From Echiichthys vipera (Eukaryota; Chordata; Actinopteri; Perciformes; Trachinidae): 64,000 nucleotides of DNA. The stretch lies in contig OY829667.1 of the NCBI GenBank assembly GCA_963691815.1, forward strand, positions 10,320,821 through 10,384,820. Reading direction: 5' to 3'. The position numbers and the translations under genes are program-made. Positions 49,236-61,301 of this stretch are shown in pieces. The notes beneath the pieces are model-generated. The model saw nothing but the letters and a program-made list of their open reading frames with translations. It had not been told where the DNA came from and searched no databases. How positions within the stretch are numbered: the first letter of the stretch is position 1; the number at the start of each line of letters is the position of its first letter.

Positions 49236-50050
49236 ATTATAATGAGTTAGTATCTCAAAATAATGAGTTAGTATCTCAAAATAATGAGTTAGTATCTCAA
49301 AATAATGAGTTAGTATCTCAAAATAATGAGTTAGTATCTCAAAATAATGAGAAAGTATGTCAAAATAATGAGTTAGTAACTCAAAATAATTAGTATCTCA
49401 AAATAATGAGAAAGTATCTCAAAATAATGAGTTTGTACCTCAAAATAATGAGTTTGTACCTCAAAATAATGAGTTAGTACCTCAAAATAATGAGTTAGTA
49501 ACTCAAAATAATGAGAAAGTATCTCAAAATAATGATTAATATCTCAAAATAATGAGTTAGTATCTCAAAATAATGAGTTAGTATCTCAAAAGAATGAGTT
49601 AGTTTCTCAAAATAATGATTAATATCTCAAAATAATGAGTTAGTATCTCAAAATAATGAGTTAGTATCTCAAAATAATGAGTATCTCAAAATAATGAGTT
49701 AGTATCTCAAAATAATGAGAAAGTATCTCAAAATAATGAGTTAGTATCTCAAAATAATGAGTTAGTATCTCAAAATAATGAGTTAGTATCTCAAAATAAT
49801 GAGTTAGTATCTCAAAATAATGATTAGTATCTCAAAATAATGAGTTAGTATCTCAAAATAATGAGTTAGTATCTCAAAATAATGATTAGTATCTCAAAAT
49901 AATGAGTTAGTATCTCAAAATAATGAGTTAGTATCTCAAAATAATGAGTATCTCAAAATAATGAGTTAGTATCTCAAAATAATGAGTTAGTATCTCAAAA
50001 TAATGAGTATCTCAAAATAATGAGAAAGTATCTCAAAATAATGAGAAAAT
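49236..50050 (+). repeat. About 21-bp minisatellite (AATAATGAGTTAGTATCTCA)
   Basis: About 40 tandem copies of a 20-21-bp unit, AATAATGAGTTAGTATCTCAA, with variants GAGAAAGTAT, GAGTTTGTACC and shortened units (GAGTATCTC, GATTAGTATC). The variants are interspersed, as expected from unequal exchange. There are no unique spacers, so it is not a CRISPR. A unit-like inverted piece (CATTTTGAGATGCTAAGTCA) closes the array at 50060-50085. Confidence 0.95.
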
Positions 50051-50103
50051 AATACTTAGTCATTTTGAGATGCTAAGTCATTATAATGACTTTTTCACCA
50101 CAG

Positions 50104-50175
50104 GTTGAAAAGATGCTCTGTGGTCACCATATTAATGTATGGAAGCCCATTCCCATTGCCGGTGTGATGAAAAAA
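50104..50175 (+). repeat. Direct repeat, right flank of minisatellite
   Basis: Partner of 49150-49222. The TGTGATGAAAAAAA run also matches. Confidence 0.85.
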
Positions 50176-51370
50176 AAAACGTTATTCAGTTTACTACCAC
50201 AAAGTGAAGAAAGATTTATTCAAATTTAAGAAAATGTTTGGACCTGTGGACTAAACAATACTAAAAAGCGTTCAATTAATTAATTATTTTAGCTGTGGAG
50301 GCCTTTCCTAAATCATTTGTGAGGTTTTGGGCTATTTTTAGCATTTAAAGGCATTTGAGGATAAATATAGACTGCTATTTCATTCCAGACCTTCAAACAA
50401 TATGTCACCTAGATTGAAGATGGCTACAGAAAGCAACAGGCTTTTTTTATCTCACAAATAAAAAGCTGAATTCATAAGCAAAAAACATCCCCCGTATTCA
50501 TTTCATTACATTAAAGGAGCAAGATTTTAGAAGTCCCAAAGTTTCACAATACATCCCATTCACCCTCTGATCTCACAGCAACATAAAAGTCTCTTAAATG
50601 CATTCTTTAGATTGTTCATATTTGATGTATTCAAATAATTCATTAAATAGCATTTAGTGTCAGGAAAGAAATTAGAGTGGGGAAATGGTGATTTAAGTGT
50701 TTACTTGAAGATGTATTACGCTGCAATTCTAGCCATAGAAAGATGAGTTTGCCTGCTATTATTTACAATGAATAACTCTCTCCCTGATGTCTGGCAGTGT
50801 TTGAATACATAAGCATCTCAAAGCTAACATAAGCTGTGCAGTGCACCACACCTAAGTCTCTCATTCTGGACAAACCTGATTCACTGGCACAACAACGGTC
50901 GACATTGGCTTCAATTTAATTAAAAGGAAATCACCGGTTCTTGAATTAAAGTTCCTGTCATTAAACATGCCCTGATACACTTTCTGTTTGCCCACAAAAA
51001 TTTCATATCACGAGAGACAATTTCAATTCTTCAAAGGTTTTTTATTCTGGTCATTGTAAAGTCTCTCACAGAAATTGTACAACTACAAGAAATCTGAGAA
51101 ATCAGGAAGTAACATTGGTTTGACATATATTTGATGTCCATGACCTTTTGACAGTACATTATGAGCTGCTGTAATCCTTCATCTCATTTAAGACACTTGT
51201 TCCTTTACAATATGCTCTCCGTTTTTGCTAAGTTGTGTTTTTCCCTGCTATAAGTGGAACGTAAACATGAATATTATATATTATATATTATATTATATTT
51301 GGAGGATACAGAAATATATAAATATAGATATGTAGATCATTTTAAAATCAAAGTAAAACAACAATCATTC
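50176..51370. other. Intergenic DNA, nothing recognised
   Basis: AT-rich DNA without coding signals or named repeats between the minisatellite and the CA repeat. Confidence 0.4.
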
Positions 51371-51373
51371 CTC

Positions 51374-51500
<127 letters not shown>

Positions 51501-51882
51501 GTGGGTATATGCAGGTATACAGGTAAAGCCACCTCTTTTTGTGGGTGAGTATACCCACATCGTCATCGGTAACCTACTCATTCACCTATCTACCTAACTG
51601 TAAACTGACCTCGTCAACTACACCACCGATTCCAGTGATGATTCATGGACCAGGAGCTTAAAGTCCATTCTGTTCATCCCAGGATCCTTTACATTCCCAC
51701 ACAGTAACGTGTTCAGTACGAACAGACTGACCTAATCCACTGTCATTAATGTGTCCGGTGAGTTAAACTTCATAGGAAGCTGTACGTGACAATCATGAAT
51801 CTGTGATTTTTAAGTCCTTTTTTTAATACCAGTGATGGCAGTCATGTTCTGATGGCAATACAAACAGAAATCAGCATGGATG

Positions 51883-54800
51883 CTATTGCTGGCTTGACTG
51901 TAGCCATGACAACAGTACCAGACAGGATGCAGTGATGAGACTGATATTGTGGCTTAATCTACTTGAAGCTGTAAATAAGGAGAGAAGGAAACAAAACATT
52001 AGTTTTATGAACAGATGTACAACTTTTGACAGTTTTAATCAAGTATAACTCAATACTGCTTACAGGCAGTTGTAGGTGCAGCTGTCACAGGTGCTGCAGT
52101 TGTAGGTGCTGTTGTTGTAGCATCATTTGGGCTCTCTGTATAAAAACATTGTAAAGAATATGTAAATAAGTTTCAATGCCCAAACCAAAATGATTTCTTC
52201 ATCCTTGTTTGATGTCAAAGTTGGTGCCAGTTTCACAGTTGTATAATTACCATCATACAAGTTCGTGTTTTGCAGACATTAAGCATTTTATCTAACTTGA
52301 AGTGGCTAATGTCAAAAATCTTACAGTTACAGATTTTATATAACAAACTAATTGTGACTGAAGGCAGCTTAGAAAATAACTCATCCTGCCCTAGACAGCA
52401 CCGTTAATTGATGGATTGGACTGTACAACACTGAAAATGGTTCAAATTTTAGGAATCTTGTCTATTCCTGAAATTATTTTTTTTTGTGTAGCATCATTTT
52501 GTCGCTGACCTTTTTAAAAAACAGAGCATGAGCATCACATGATATTCCAAATGTTTTAATACTGAATAGAGCAATGGGTTATATTTACTTACCTAATACT
52601 TTTATTGAGGTGGGATCTATGCTCACGCTGAAGTTATTGCTGGGATTATTCACAGCTGTCACTAAGGTTTGAGCAATGTCTTTATCACTTGGGAGACTTC
52701 CAGTAGGAGTATTTGCGTTGAACGTAACCTGCATATTTGCTGTAGTTCCGACAGCTCGTGTTGTATTTATGGAACTGTATCACAAAACCAAATGAAAGAC
52801 GTGTTAAAAAATCATATGAAATGATTCCGTTGCCTATCAAAATTAAACATTCACTATCAACATTAGAAGATATCATTTTAAGACCAAAATCCTGCATCAG
52901 AAAAAATCAGGGAACCATTGTAAGAAAAATGTTTTTACCTGAAGCTTTTTACATTGCAGCCTTGAAAGCTTGAATAACCCGAGTTGTATATCGCAACACA
53001 CTGCAAAAAGAAAGCAACATTGATTATATTGTATTGTTGTCAATGCATTGTAATTTCTTTTAACGTTTTCAACATTTTAATATGCTTTGGCAATATGTAC
53101 TGTGTTAAAGCCACTTGAATTGAATTGAGTAGCTGTCAAGCACAATCCTTAAAATGATGTTCAACAGAAATTAAAATTTGAGTGAAATTATTTTGTATTT
53201 TAACTAGTGGTGCTACAAATTCAAGTATTAATTGCAAACCAATTTATAAACGTATTCATTTTAATTAGTGTCGCCAGTGTGGTACATGTCCCAACAATTG
53301 TGCGGTCCACATAAACATTATTATTTATGTTGGGGAATGAAACCAATGATCTGATGATAATCAGGGATCAAGACTTGATAGTTTCACAATGGTACAGCCC
53401 TCAGTTCTTATCAAATTATGGATTTCGAGAATCATGACAACCCAAATGGTGGGCTGTGGTGAAGCCAAAGACAAATTTCCACATTGTGGACAATAAAGGA
53501 ATTATTATTTTTTATTAAATCTTAACAGATTATTCTTTTAGGAGAGAAAATCTGCTCAATCCTTGATTCACCCACTAACTAGGGTGGCGAAAAATGTATG
53601 ATGTGAAAATGCACTCACTGTCTCTTGGACGTCTTGTGAAAGGCTTTTGTATTTACTGCTGCTGGTATTAAGGAGATCATTTGAAAAAGGTTGGTCTGGT
53701 AAGTTTGCTGAGAGAATATAAGTAGGTTCAGAAGCTGGTGCTGTAGTTGTAGGCACAGCTGTCGTAGGTGCTGCAGTTGTAGGTGAAGCTGTTGTAGGCG
53801 TGGCAGTTGTTGGTGCTGCTGTTGTCGGTGCTGCTGTTGTAGGTGCGGCAGTTGAGGGGGCAGCTGTTGTGGGGGCAGCTGTGGTAGGTGCTGCTGTTGT
53901 AGGTGCAGCTGTGGTAGGGGCTGCTGTTGTTGCTGCTGCTGTTGTAGGTGCAGCTGTTGTGGGGGCAGCTGTGGTAGGTGCTGCTGTTGTCGGTACTGCT
54001 GTTGTAGGTCCAACAGTGGTAGGTGCGCCTGTTGTAGGTGCAGCAGTTGTCGGTGCAGCTGTTGTAGGTGCGACTGTGGTAGGTGCTGCTGTTGTTGCTG
54101 CTGCTGTTGTAGGTGCAGCAGTGGTAGGTGCAGCTGTTGTCGGTGCGACTGTTGTGGGGGCAGCAGTGGTAGGTGCAGCTGTTGTCGGTGCGACTGTTGT
54201 GGGGGCAGCAGTGGTAGGTGCTATTGTTGTCGGTGCAGCTGTTGTAGGTGCAGCTGTGGTAGGGGCAGCTTTTGTAGGCGCTACTGTTGTAGGTGCAACA
54301 GTGGTAGGTGCGCCTGTTGTAGGTGCAGCAGTCGTAGGTACAGCTGTTGTCGGTGCTACTGTTGTGGGGGCAGCTGTTGTTGGTGCCGCAGTAGTAGGTG
54401 TGGCTGTTGTTGGTGCTGCTGTTGTTGGGGCAGCAGTGGTAGGTGCTGCTGTTGTCGGTACTGCTGTTGTAGGTGCTACTGTTGTGGGGGCAGTTGTTGT
54501 TGGTGCTGCTGTTGTAGCTGCTGCTGTTGTCGGGGCGGCAGTTGTGGGGGCAGCTGTTGTTGGAGCAGCTGTTGTCGGAGCGGCTGTTGTAGGTGCAGCA
54601 GTCGTAGGTACAGCTGTTGTCGGTGCGACTGTTGTGGGGGCAGCTGTTGTTGGTGCTGCTGTTGTAGGTGCTGCAGTTGTGGGGGCAGTTGTTGTTGGTG
54701 CTGCGGTTGTAGGTGCTGCTGTTGTGGGGGCAGCTGTTGTTGGTGCTGCTGTTGTGGGGGCAGCAGTGGTAGGAACTGCTGTTGTCGGTACTGCTGTTGT

Positions 54801-57800
54801 AGGTGCTACTGTTGTCGGTGCAGCTGTGGTAGGTGCAGCTGTTGTCGGTGCTGCTGTTGTAGGTGCAACAGTGGTAGGTGCGCCTGTTGTAGGTGCAGCT
54901 GTTGTAGGTGCGACTGTTGTGGGGGCAGTTGTTGTTGGTGCTGCTGTTGTAGGTGCTGCTGTTGTCGGGGCGGCAGTTGTGGGGGCAGCAGTGGTAGGTG
55001 CTGTTGTTGTCGGTGCAGCTGTTGTAGGTGCGACTGTTGTGGGGGCAGTTGTTGTTGGTGCTGCTGTTGTAGGTGCTGCTGTTGTCGGGGCGGCAGTTGT
55101 GGGGGCAGCTGTTGTTGGGGCAGCTGTTGTAGGAGCGGCTGTTGTAGGTGCAGCAGTTGTTGGTACAGCTGTTGTAGGTGGGGCTGTTGTGGGGGCAGCT
55201 GTTGTCGGTGCTGCTGTTGTGGGGGCAGCTGTTGTTGGTGCTGCTGTTGTGGGGGCAGCAGTGGTAGGTGCTGCTGTTGTCGGTACTGCTGTTGTAGGTG
55301 CTACTGTTGTCGGTGCAGCTGTCGTAGGTGCAGCTGTTGTCGGTGCTGCTGTTGTAGGTGCTACTGTTGTGGGGGCAGCTGTTGTCGGTGCTGCTGTTGT
55401 AGGTGCTGCTGTTGTCGGGGCGGCAGTCGTGGGGGCAGCTGTTGTTGGAGCAGCTGTTGTCGGAGCGGCTGTTGTAGGTGCAGCAGTCGTAGGTACAGCT
55501 GTTGTCGGTGCGACTGTTGTGGGGGCAGCTGTTGTTGGTGCTGGTGTTGTAGGTGCTGCTGTTGTGGGGGCAGCTGTTGTTGGTGCTGCTGTTGTGGGGG
55601 CAGCAGTGGTAGGAACTGCTGTTGTCGGTACTGCTGTTGTAGGTGCTACTGTTGTCGGTGCAGCTGTGGTAGGTGCAGCTGTTGTCGGTGCTGCTGTTGT
55701 AGGTGCTACTGTTGTAGGTGCAACAGTGGTAGGTGCGCCTGTTGTAGGTGCAGCTGTTGTTGGTGCAGCTGTTGTAGGTGCGGCTGTGGTAGGTGCTGCT
55801 GTTGTGGGGGCAGCTGTTGTCGGTGCTGCTGTTGTAGGGGCAGCTGTTGTTGGTGCTGCTGTTGTCGGGGCAGCAGTGGTAGGTGCTGCTGTTGTGGGGG
55901 CAGCTGTTGTCGGTGCTGCTGTTGTGGGGGCAGCTGTTGTTGGTGCTGCTGTTGTGGGGGCAGCAGTGGTAGGTGCTGCTGTTGTCGGTACTACTGTTGT
56001 AGGTGCTACTGTTGTCGGTGCAGCTGTCGTAGGTGCAGCTGTTGTCGGTGCTGCTGTTGTAGGTGCTACTGTTGTGGGGGCAGCTGTTGTCGGTGCTGCT
56101 GTTGTAGGTGCTGCTGTTGTCGGGGCGGCAGTCGTGGGGGCAGCTGTTGTTGGAGCAGCTGTTGTCGGAGCGGCTGTTGTAGGTGCAGCAGTCGTAGGTA
56201 CAGCTGTTGTCGGTGCGACTGTTGTGGGGGCAGCTGTTGTTGGTGCTGGTGTTGTAGGTGCTGCTGTTGTAGGTGCTGCTGTTGTGGGGGCAGCTGTTGT
56301 TGGTGCTGCTGTTGTGGGGGCAGCAGTGGTAGGAACTGCTGTTGTCGGTACTGCTGTTGTAGGTGCTACTGTTGTCGGTGCAGCTGTGGTAGGTGCAGCT
56401 GTTGTCGGTGCTGCTGTTGTAGGTGCTACTGTTGTAGGTGCAACAGTGGTAGGTGCGCCTGTTGTAGGTGCAGCTGTTGTTGGTGCAGCTGTTGTAGGTG
56501 CGGCTGTGGTAGGTGCTGCTGTTGTGGGGGCAGCTGTTGTCGGTGCTGCTGTTGTAGGGGCAGCTGTTGTTGGTGCTGCTGTTGTCGGGGCAGCAGTGGT
56601 AGGTGCTGCTGTTGTGGGGGCAGCTGTTGTCGGTGCTGCTGTTGTGGGGGCAGCTGTTGTTGGTGCCGCTGTTGTCGGGGCAGCAGTGGTAGGTACAGCT
56701 GTTGTAGGTGCGGCTGTTGTGGGGGCAGCTGTTGTGGGGGCAGCTGTTGTCGGTGCTGCTGTTGTGGGGGCAGCTGTTGTTGGTGCTGCTGTTGTGGGGG
56801 CAGCAGTGGTAGGTGCTGCTGTTGTCGGTACTGCTGTTGTAGGTGCTACTGTTGTCGGTGCAGCTGTGGTAGGTGCAGCTGTTGTCGGTGCTGCTGTTGT
56901 AGGTGCGACTGTTGTGGGGGCAGTTGTTGTTGGTGCTGCTGTTGTAGGTGCTGCTGTTGTCGGGGCGGCAGTTGTGGGGGCAGCTGTTGTTGGGGCAGCT
57001 GTTGTCGGAGCGGCTGTTGTAGGTGCAGCAGTTGTTGGTACAGCTGTTGTAGGTGCGGCTGTTGTGGGGGCAGCTGTTGTGGGGGCAGCTGTTGTCGGTG
57101 CTGCTGTTGTGGGGGCAGCTGTTGTTGGTGCTGCTGTTGTGGGGGCAGCTGTTGTAGGTGCGGCTGTTGTGGGGGCAGCAGTGGTAGGTGCTGCTGTTGT
57201 CGGTGCAGCTGTGGTAGGTGCAGCTGTTGTCGGTGCTGCTGTTGTAGGTGCAACAGTGGTAGGTGCGCCTGTTGTAGGTGCAGCTGTTGTAGGTGCGACT
57301 GTGGTAGGTGCGCCTGTTGTAGGTGCAGCTGTTGTTGGTGCAGCTGTTGTCGGTGCAGCTGTGGTAGGTGCAGCTGTTGTTGGTGCTACTGTTGTAGGTG
57401 CAACAGTGGTAGGTGCGCCTGTTGTCGGTGCGCCTGTTGTAGGTGCAGCTGTTGTAGGTGCAGCTGTTGTAGGTGCGACTGTGGTAGGTGCTGCTGTTGT
57501 GGGGGCAGCTGTTGTCGGTGCTGCTGTTGTGGGGGCAGCTGTTGTTGGTGCCGCTGTTGTCGGGGCAGCAGTGGTAGGTACAGCTGTTGTAGGTGCGGCT
57601 GTTGTGGGGGCAGCTGTTGTGGGGGCAGCTGTTGTCGGTGCTGCTGTTGTGGGGGCAGCTGTTGTTGGTGCTGCTGTTGTGGGGGCAGCAGTGGTAGGTG
57701 CTGCTGTTGTCGGTACTGCTGTTGTAGGTGCTACTGTTGTCGGTGCAGCTGTGGTAGGTGCAGCTGTTGTCGGTGCTGCTGTTGTAGGTGCGACTGTTGT

Positions 57801-59628
57801 GGGGGCAGTTGTTGTTGGTGCTGCTGTTGTAGGTGCTGCTGTTGTCGGGGCGGCAGTTGTGGGGGCAGCTGTTGTTGGGGCAGCTGTTGTCGGAGCGGCT
57901 GTTGTAGGTGCAGCAGTTGTTGGTACAGCTGTTGTAGGTGCGGCTGTTGTGGGGGCAGCTGTTGTGGGGGCAGCTGTTGTCGGTGCTGCTGTTGTGGGGG
58001 CAGCTGTTGTTGGTGCTGCTGTTGTGGGGGCAGCTGTTGTAGGTGCGGCTGTTGTGGGGGCAGCAGTGGTAGGTGCTGCTGTTGTCGGTACTGCTGTTGT
58101 AGGTGCTACTGTTGTCGGTGCAGCTGTGGTAGGTGCAGCTGTTGTCGGTGCGACTGTTGTGGGGGCAGCAGTTGTTGGTACAGCTGTTGTAGGTGCGGCT
58201 GTTGTGGGGGCAGCTGTTGTTGCTGCTACTGTTGTAGGTGCAGCAGTGGTAGGTGCGACTGTTGTGGGGGCAGCTGTTGTCGGTGCTGCTGTTGTAGGTG
58301 CTACTGTCGTCGGTGCAGCTGTGGTAGGGGCAGCTGTTGTAGGTGCAGCTGTGGTAGGTGCTGCTGTTGTTGCTGCTGCTGTTGTAGGTGCTGCTGTTGT
58401 AGGTGCTACTGTTGTTGGTGCAGCTGTGGTAGGGGCAGCTGTTGTAGGTGCAGCTGTGGTAGGTGCTGCTGTTGTTGCCGCTGCTGTTGTTGGTGCTGCT
58501 GTTGTTGGTGCAGCTGCAGTAGTTTTAGTAGATATTACAGTATGGGGTGTTGTTGCTACAAAGTATCAAAAAATGAATATCAAATTACAGTTTCTCTTTT
58601 GACTCGCAAAACTAATCAGTTGATAATACCCCCCAGATTTTACAGCATTTCAAAATGGCCATACTTCTGACTTGATTATTACCTCATTAAATGTTCGCAC
58701 AACATTAAGACTCTCAATCGTTAGTTTTAAGTCTTCTTCAATACAACTTGATGTTCATTCTGTAAATTATTATCAATTAAGCGTTTAATAGACGATAAAG
58801 CAGGGTATGCTTTTGGGCTTGGCTACCTTGTGATCTTTTGTGAAATTGCTTCTATGGCAATATGTCAAACAGGATAGAAATTTGGCAATGCATGGCACAG
58901 TGTACACTTGTGTTTTAGATGTTGTCTGTGTTTTCATCTCAGATTATTTCTCTTATTCCCAATGTCCTTTATTTTCAGCCTCATCCTATCAAATAACATC
59001 TAGATCTTACTTGTATTGTACACTTTACCAGGTGAGCTTACTGGGTCGCCCACTGTTATCCTTTCACAGTGTGTTGTAATTTAATTCAATTCATTTATTA
59101 CAATTTCTCCACCTAAGATGTCTTCTTATTTTCACTATCCGAAATTAGCATCCCAGTTACTATATTAACAAAAATTTACGGATGCACTGTTTAGTTAAGT
59201 GTTCCTCCCCAGCGCCACAAAAAAACCAAGATAGTTGGCCAAAATGCTAAACTCAAGACTTTGCAACAGTAGTTCACAACCAATGGGTGACATTACAGTG
59301 ACTACTTCTACATTCTGTGTATTTGACTGTGTCCCCTGGGAGCATTCAAGGTTAGAATCATGCACGGTCCTTTTTCTTTCTCTCCCCGTCCTTCCTTTTC
59401 TGTCTGTCTTGCACAATGTCTGTCTATGTACTCTGATGCATTTCTATAAAACCTATTGGATGAGGTGCAGTCAAGAACTACACCTTAACTTGTACAATCC
59501 GTTATGTGGTATTGTTTCCTATAGCTTTTCCATTATTTCTTTCAAGAACCTTTAAAGCCAATCATTCGAACATTACTCAGCTTACCTATTAGAATCAGGA
59601 AAACAGAAATGATCCATCTGACATCCAT
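51883..59628 (-). CDS. Mucin-like protein: signal peptide, giant APTTA repeat domain, SEA domain, GPI-type tail (about 1793 aa)
   Basis: Exons in transcription order: 59628-59586, 58555-53619, 53000-52939, 52774-52593, 52135-52064, 51968-51883. All introns are GT-AG and the sum, 5382 nt, is in frame. Residues 1-15 are a hydrophobic signal (MDVRWIISVFLILI). Exon 2 is one 4.9-kb repeat exon encoding over 300 Ala-Pro-Thr-Thr-Ala units, with Val, Gly or Pro-codon variants, a dense O-glycosylation domain. Residues 1635-1740 form a SEA domain (FSNDLLNTSSSKYKSLSQDV, YSSFQGCNVKSF, NMQVTF). It has no GSVVV-type self-cleavage site and two Cys. A short second Thr/Pro segment follows, then SSSRLSHN and a hydrophobic end ISLITASCLVLLSWL with no cytoplasmic tail, which suggests a GPI signal. 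I know no exact named orthologue. Expected role: surface or secreted glycoprotein. No von Willebrand or EGF domains are seen. Confidence 0.8.
53740..58525 (-). repeat. 15-bp coding tandem array (over 300 units)
   Basis: Unit GCACCTACAACAGCT (minus strand), with substitutions at several fixed positions. The unit phase never slips: from 53821 to 58501 every 60-base step starts at the same point of the unit, so all indels are multiples of 15. Larger repeats occur inside it, for example copies about 705 bp apart (near 55500 and 56205) and about 885 bp apart (near 56656 and 57541). Confidence 0.95.
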
Positions 59629-60250
59629 CCTGTTTTCTTTCGAATCTATAAAATCAAGCAATACAGAGACTTACTCACAGAAGCAGCATGTTGTTTTTGC
59701 ACTACAGTTACTTCTAGAAGTATTACTTTTTGAGTAGTACACAGTATTCAATCTTCAATTGACAGTATTCATTACAGCAGTGGGCTAATGATTGCCGTTA
59801 TAACTCCAGTTACAGAAAACACCCAAAAGGACAGGGTTTGATGGAGAAAACAACTATAATAGTGTTCCCCTCGTAATTATCTGTATCAGATTAATATGTT
59901 CTTTAATTTAACCTTTTATTTGATCAGGTTAGCATATATAATATATATTATATACTTCGAAACAGCTGTGAGAAAATGTTTGGATTAGATACTGGTGTGA
60001 TTGTTAAATAATGGATTTCTACCACAATGCAAAAAGAAAAGTTAGCCTACATGTGTAATGTAAATGAAAATGGAAAAAATAATTAAATAGCACCTTTTAA
60101 TTATGGTATTAAACTAGATGATAGCACATGATTTGTAATGAAATACAACTGCATGAACATTTCTCAAAAGTGGGATAGAAGAATGATATATGGGTTAAAC
60201 AAACATGAAAACAATAAAAAGATGCATGCATGCTCACTCACTCGCTCACT

Positions 60251-60283
<33 letters not shown>

Positions 60284-60906
60284 GTACAATAGTGTACACA
60301 TACACTTAAAAATGTACTTACCCAAAAGGAAAAGATATAAGATAAAAATATAAATTCCCTCTCTCTATCTGCTTTTGTTGTTTTAAACTGTTTGGCGTCT
60401 GTTAATTCAGTCCAATACACATCACGTTATTGCAAACCTTTTACCTTGTATGGCAGTCCACATCTGGTCTTTATAGTGGAATGGAAAGGGGCTAGTGATG
60501 TGACTCACAGGTGATAACATCTTCAGAAATGTTATGACACCTTAGGAATGAACAAAACCATACTTAAAGTTCCAAACTGTCAACTCTAAATTTTTTACTT
60601 AGCTCAGGATCATGGTAAACACCCTTCTTTTGTTCTGGTGCATTCCACCTGTGAGAGTTGAAAGAAGTTTTATTAGTGTGACAGTAAGTTATGACAAACA
60701 GTTAAGTAAAAAACAACAACATTTGTAGTAAATGCCCCTTCAAAGCAATGGTGTCTATTTGAGTACTAACAATAAATCCCCTTAATCAATTGTGTAACTA
60801 AATTGTCCCAACCAATAATTTGACTGTTTAATCATTTTATCATTAAACAGTAAAGTTGGTTAGCCTGTGTGCCAAGTTGCCAGGTCTGAGAGTTTTTTTT
60901 TTTTAC
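59629..60906 (-). other. 5' flank of the mucin-like gene
   Basis: AT-rich sequence with no coding segment. A (CA)n/(TA)n microsatellite lies at about 60249-60284. The promoter is expected here, but I see no clear TATA box at a suitable distance from the ATG. Confidence 0.35.
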
Positions 60907-61301
60907 AGCACTGTGGAAATACTTAAAGAGAGATTTAAGGGCAGGATCAAACATGGGACATAAAAAAAAATCATGCATTCAGCTTTGGTTTTGTTGAGAT
61001 TACTTGCTGTTCACTTCTTTCCAACCCAGGCCTGCTGATGGTGTTAAGTGCTGATATTTCTAGGAAAGATAAAATTGAAGTAATTGATATTGCTTGTTTT
61101 TCACTTTATTTGGAAGTGGATTCAAAAGAAGGTATAAAAATATGAAAAAATAACAAATTAAAGGTCACAATTACTGGAGAGTATATGTATGTAGTAAATA
61201 CAATTGGATATACATTTCAAATTCTGTTGAAAAGACAAATACCAGAGATGAGCATCCAGAATATCTGGATCTACAGCATAGTTACTCACCAGTGTGGTGT
61301 G
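60907..61301. repeat. Duplicated segment, copy 1
   Basis: From CAGCACTGTGGAAATACTTA through CCAGTGTGGTGTG this stretch matches 63582-64000 at roughly 90% by eye, with small indels. The distance between copies is about 2.68 kb. Confidence 0.9.

Noticed and set aside
49236..50050. CRISPR-like array
   Set aside because: There are no unique spacers between repeats; it is a tandem minisatellite in a vertebrate genome.
56846..57253. Gln/Leu/His-rich minus-strand frames in the array (also 53615-54013)
   Set aside because: They are the third reading frame of the same repeat and do not connect to the SEA exons.
53800..58602. 1600-codon plus-strand frame encoding Ala-Val-Val-Gly-Ala repeats as a protein gene
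   Set aside because: The minus strand has a signal-peptide exon, matching splice phases, a SEA domain and a stop. The plus frame has no signal, no domain and no splice context; it is open because the repeat unit has no stop.
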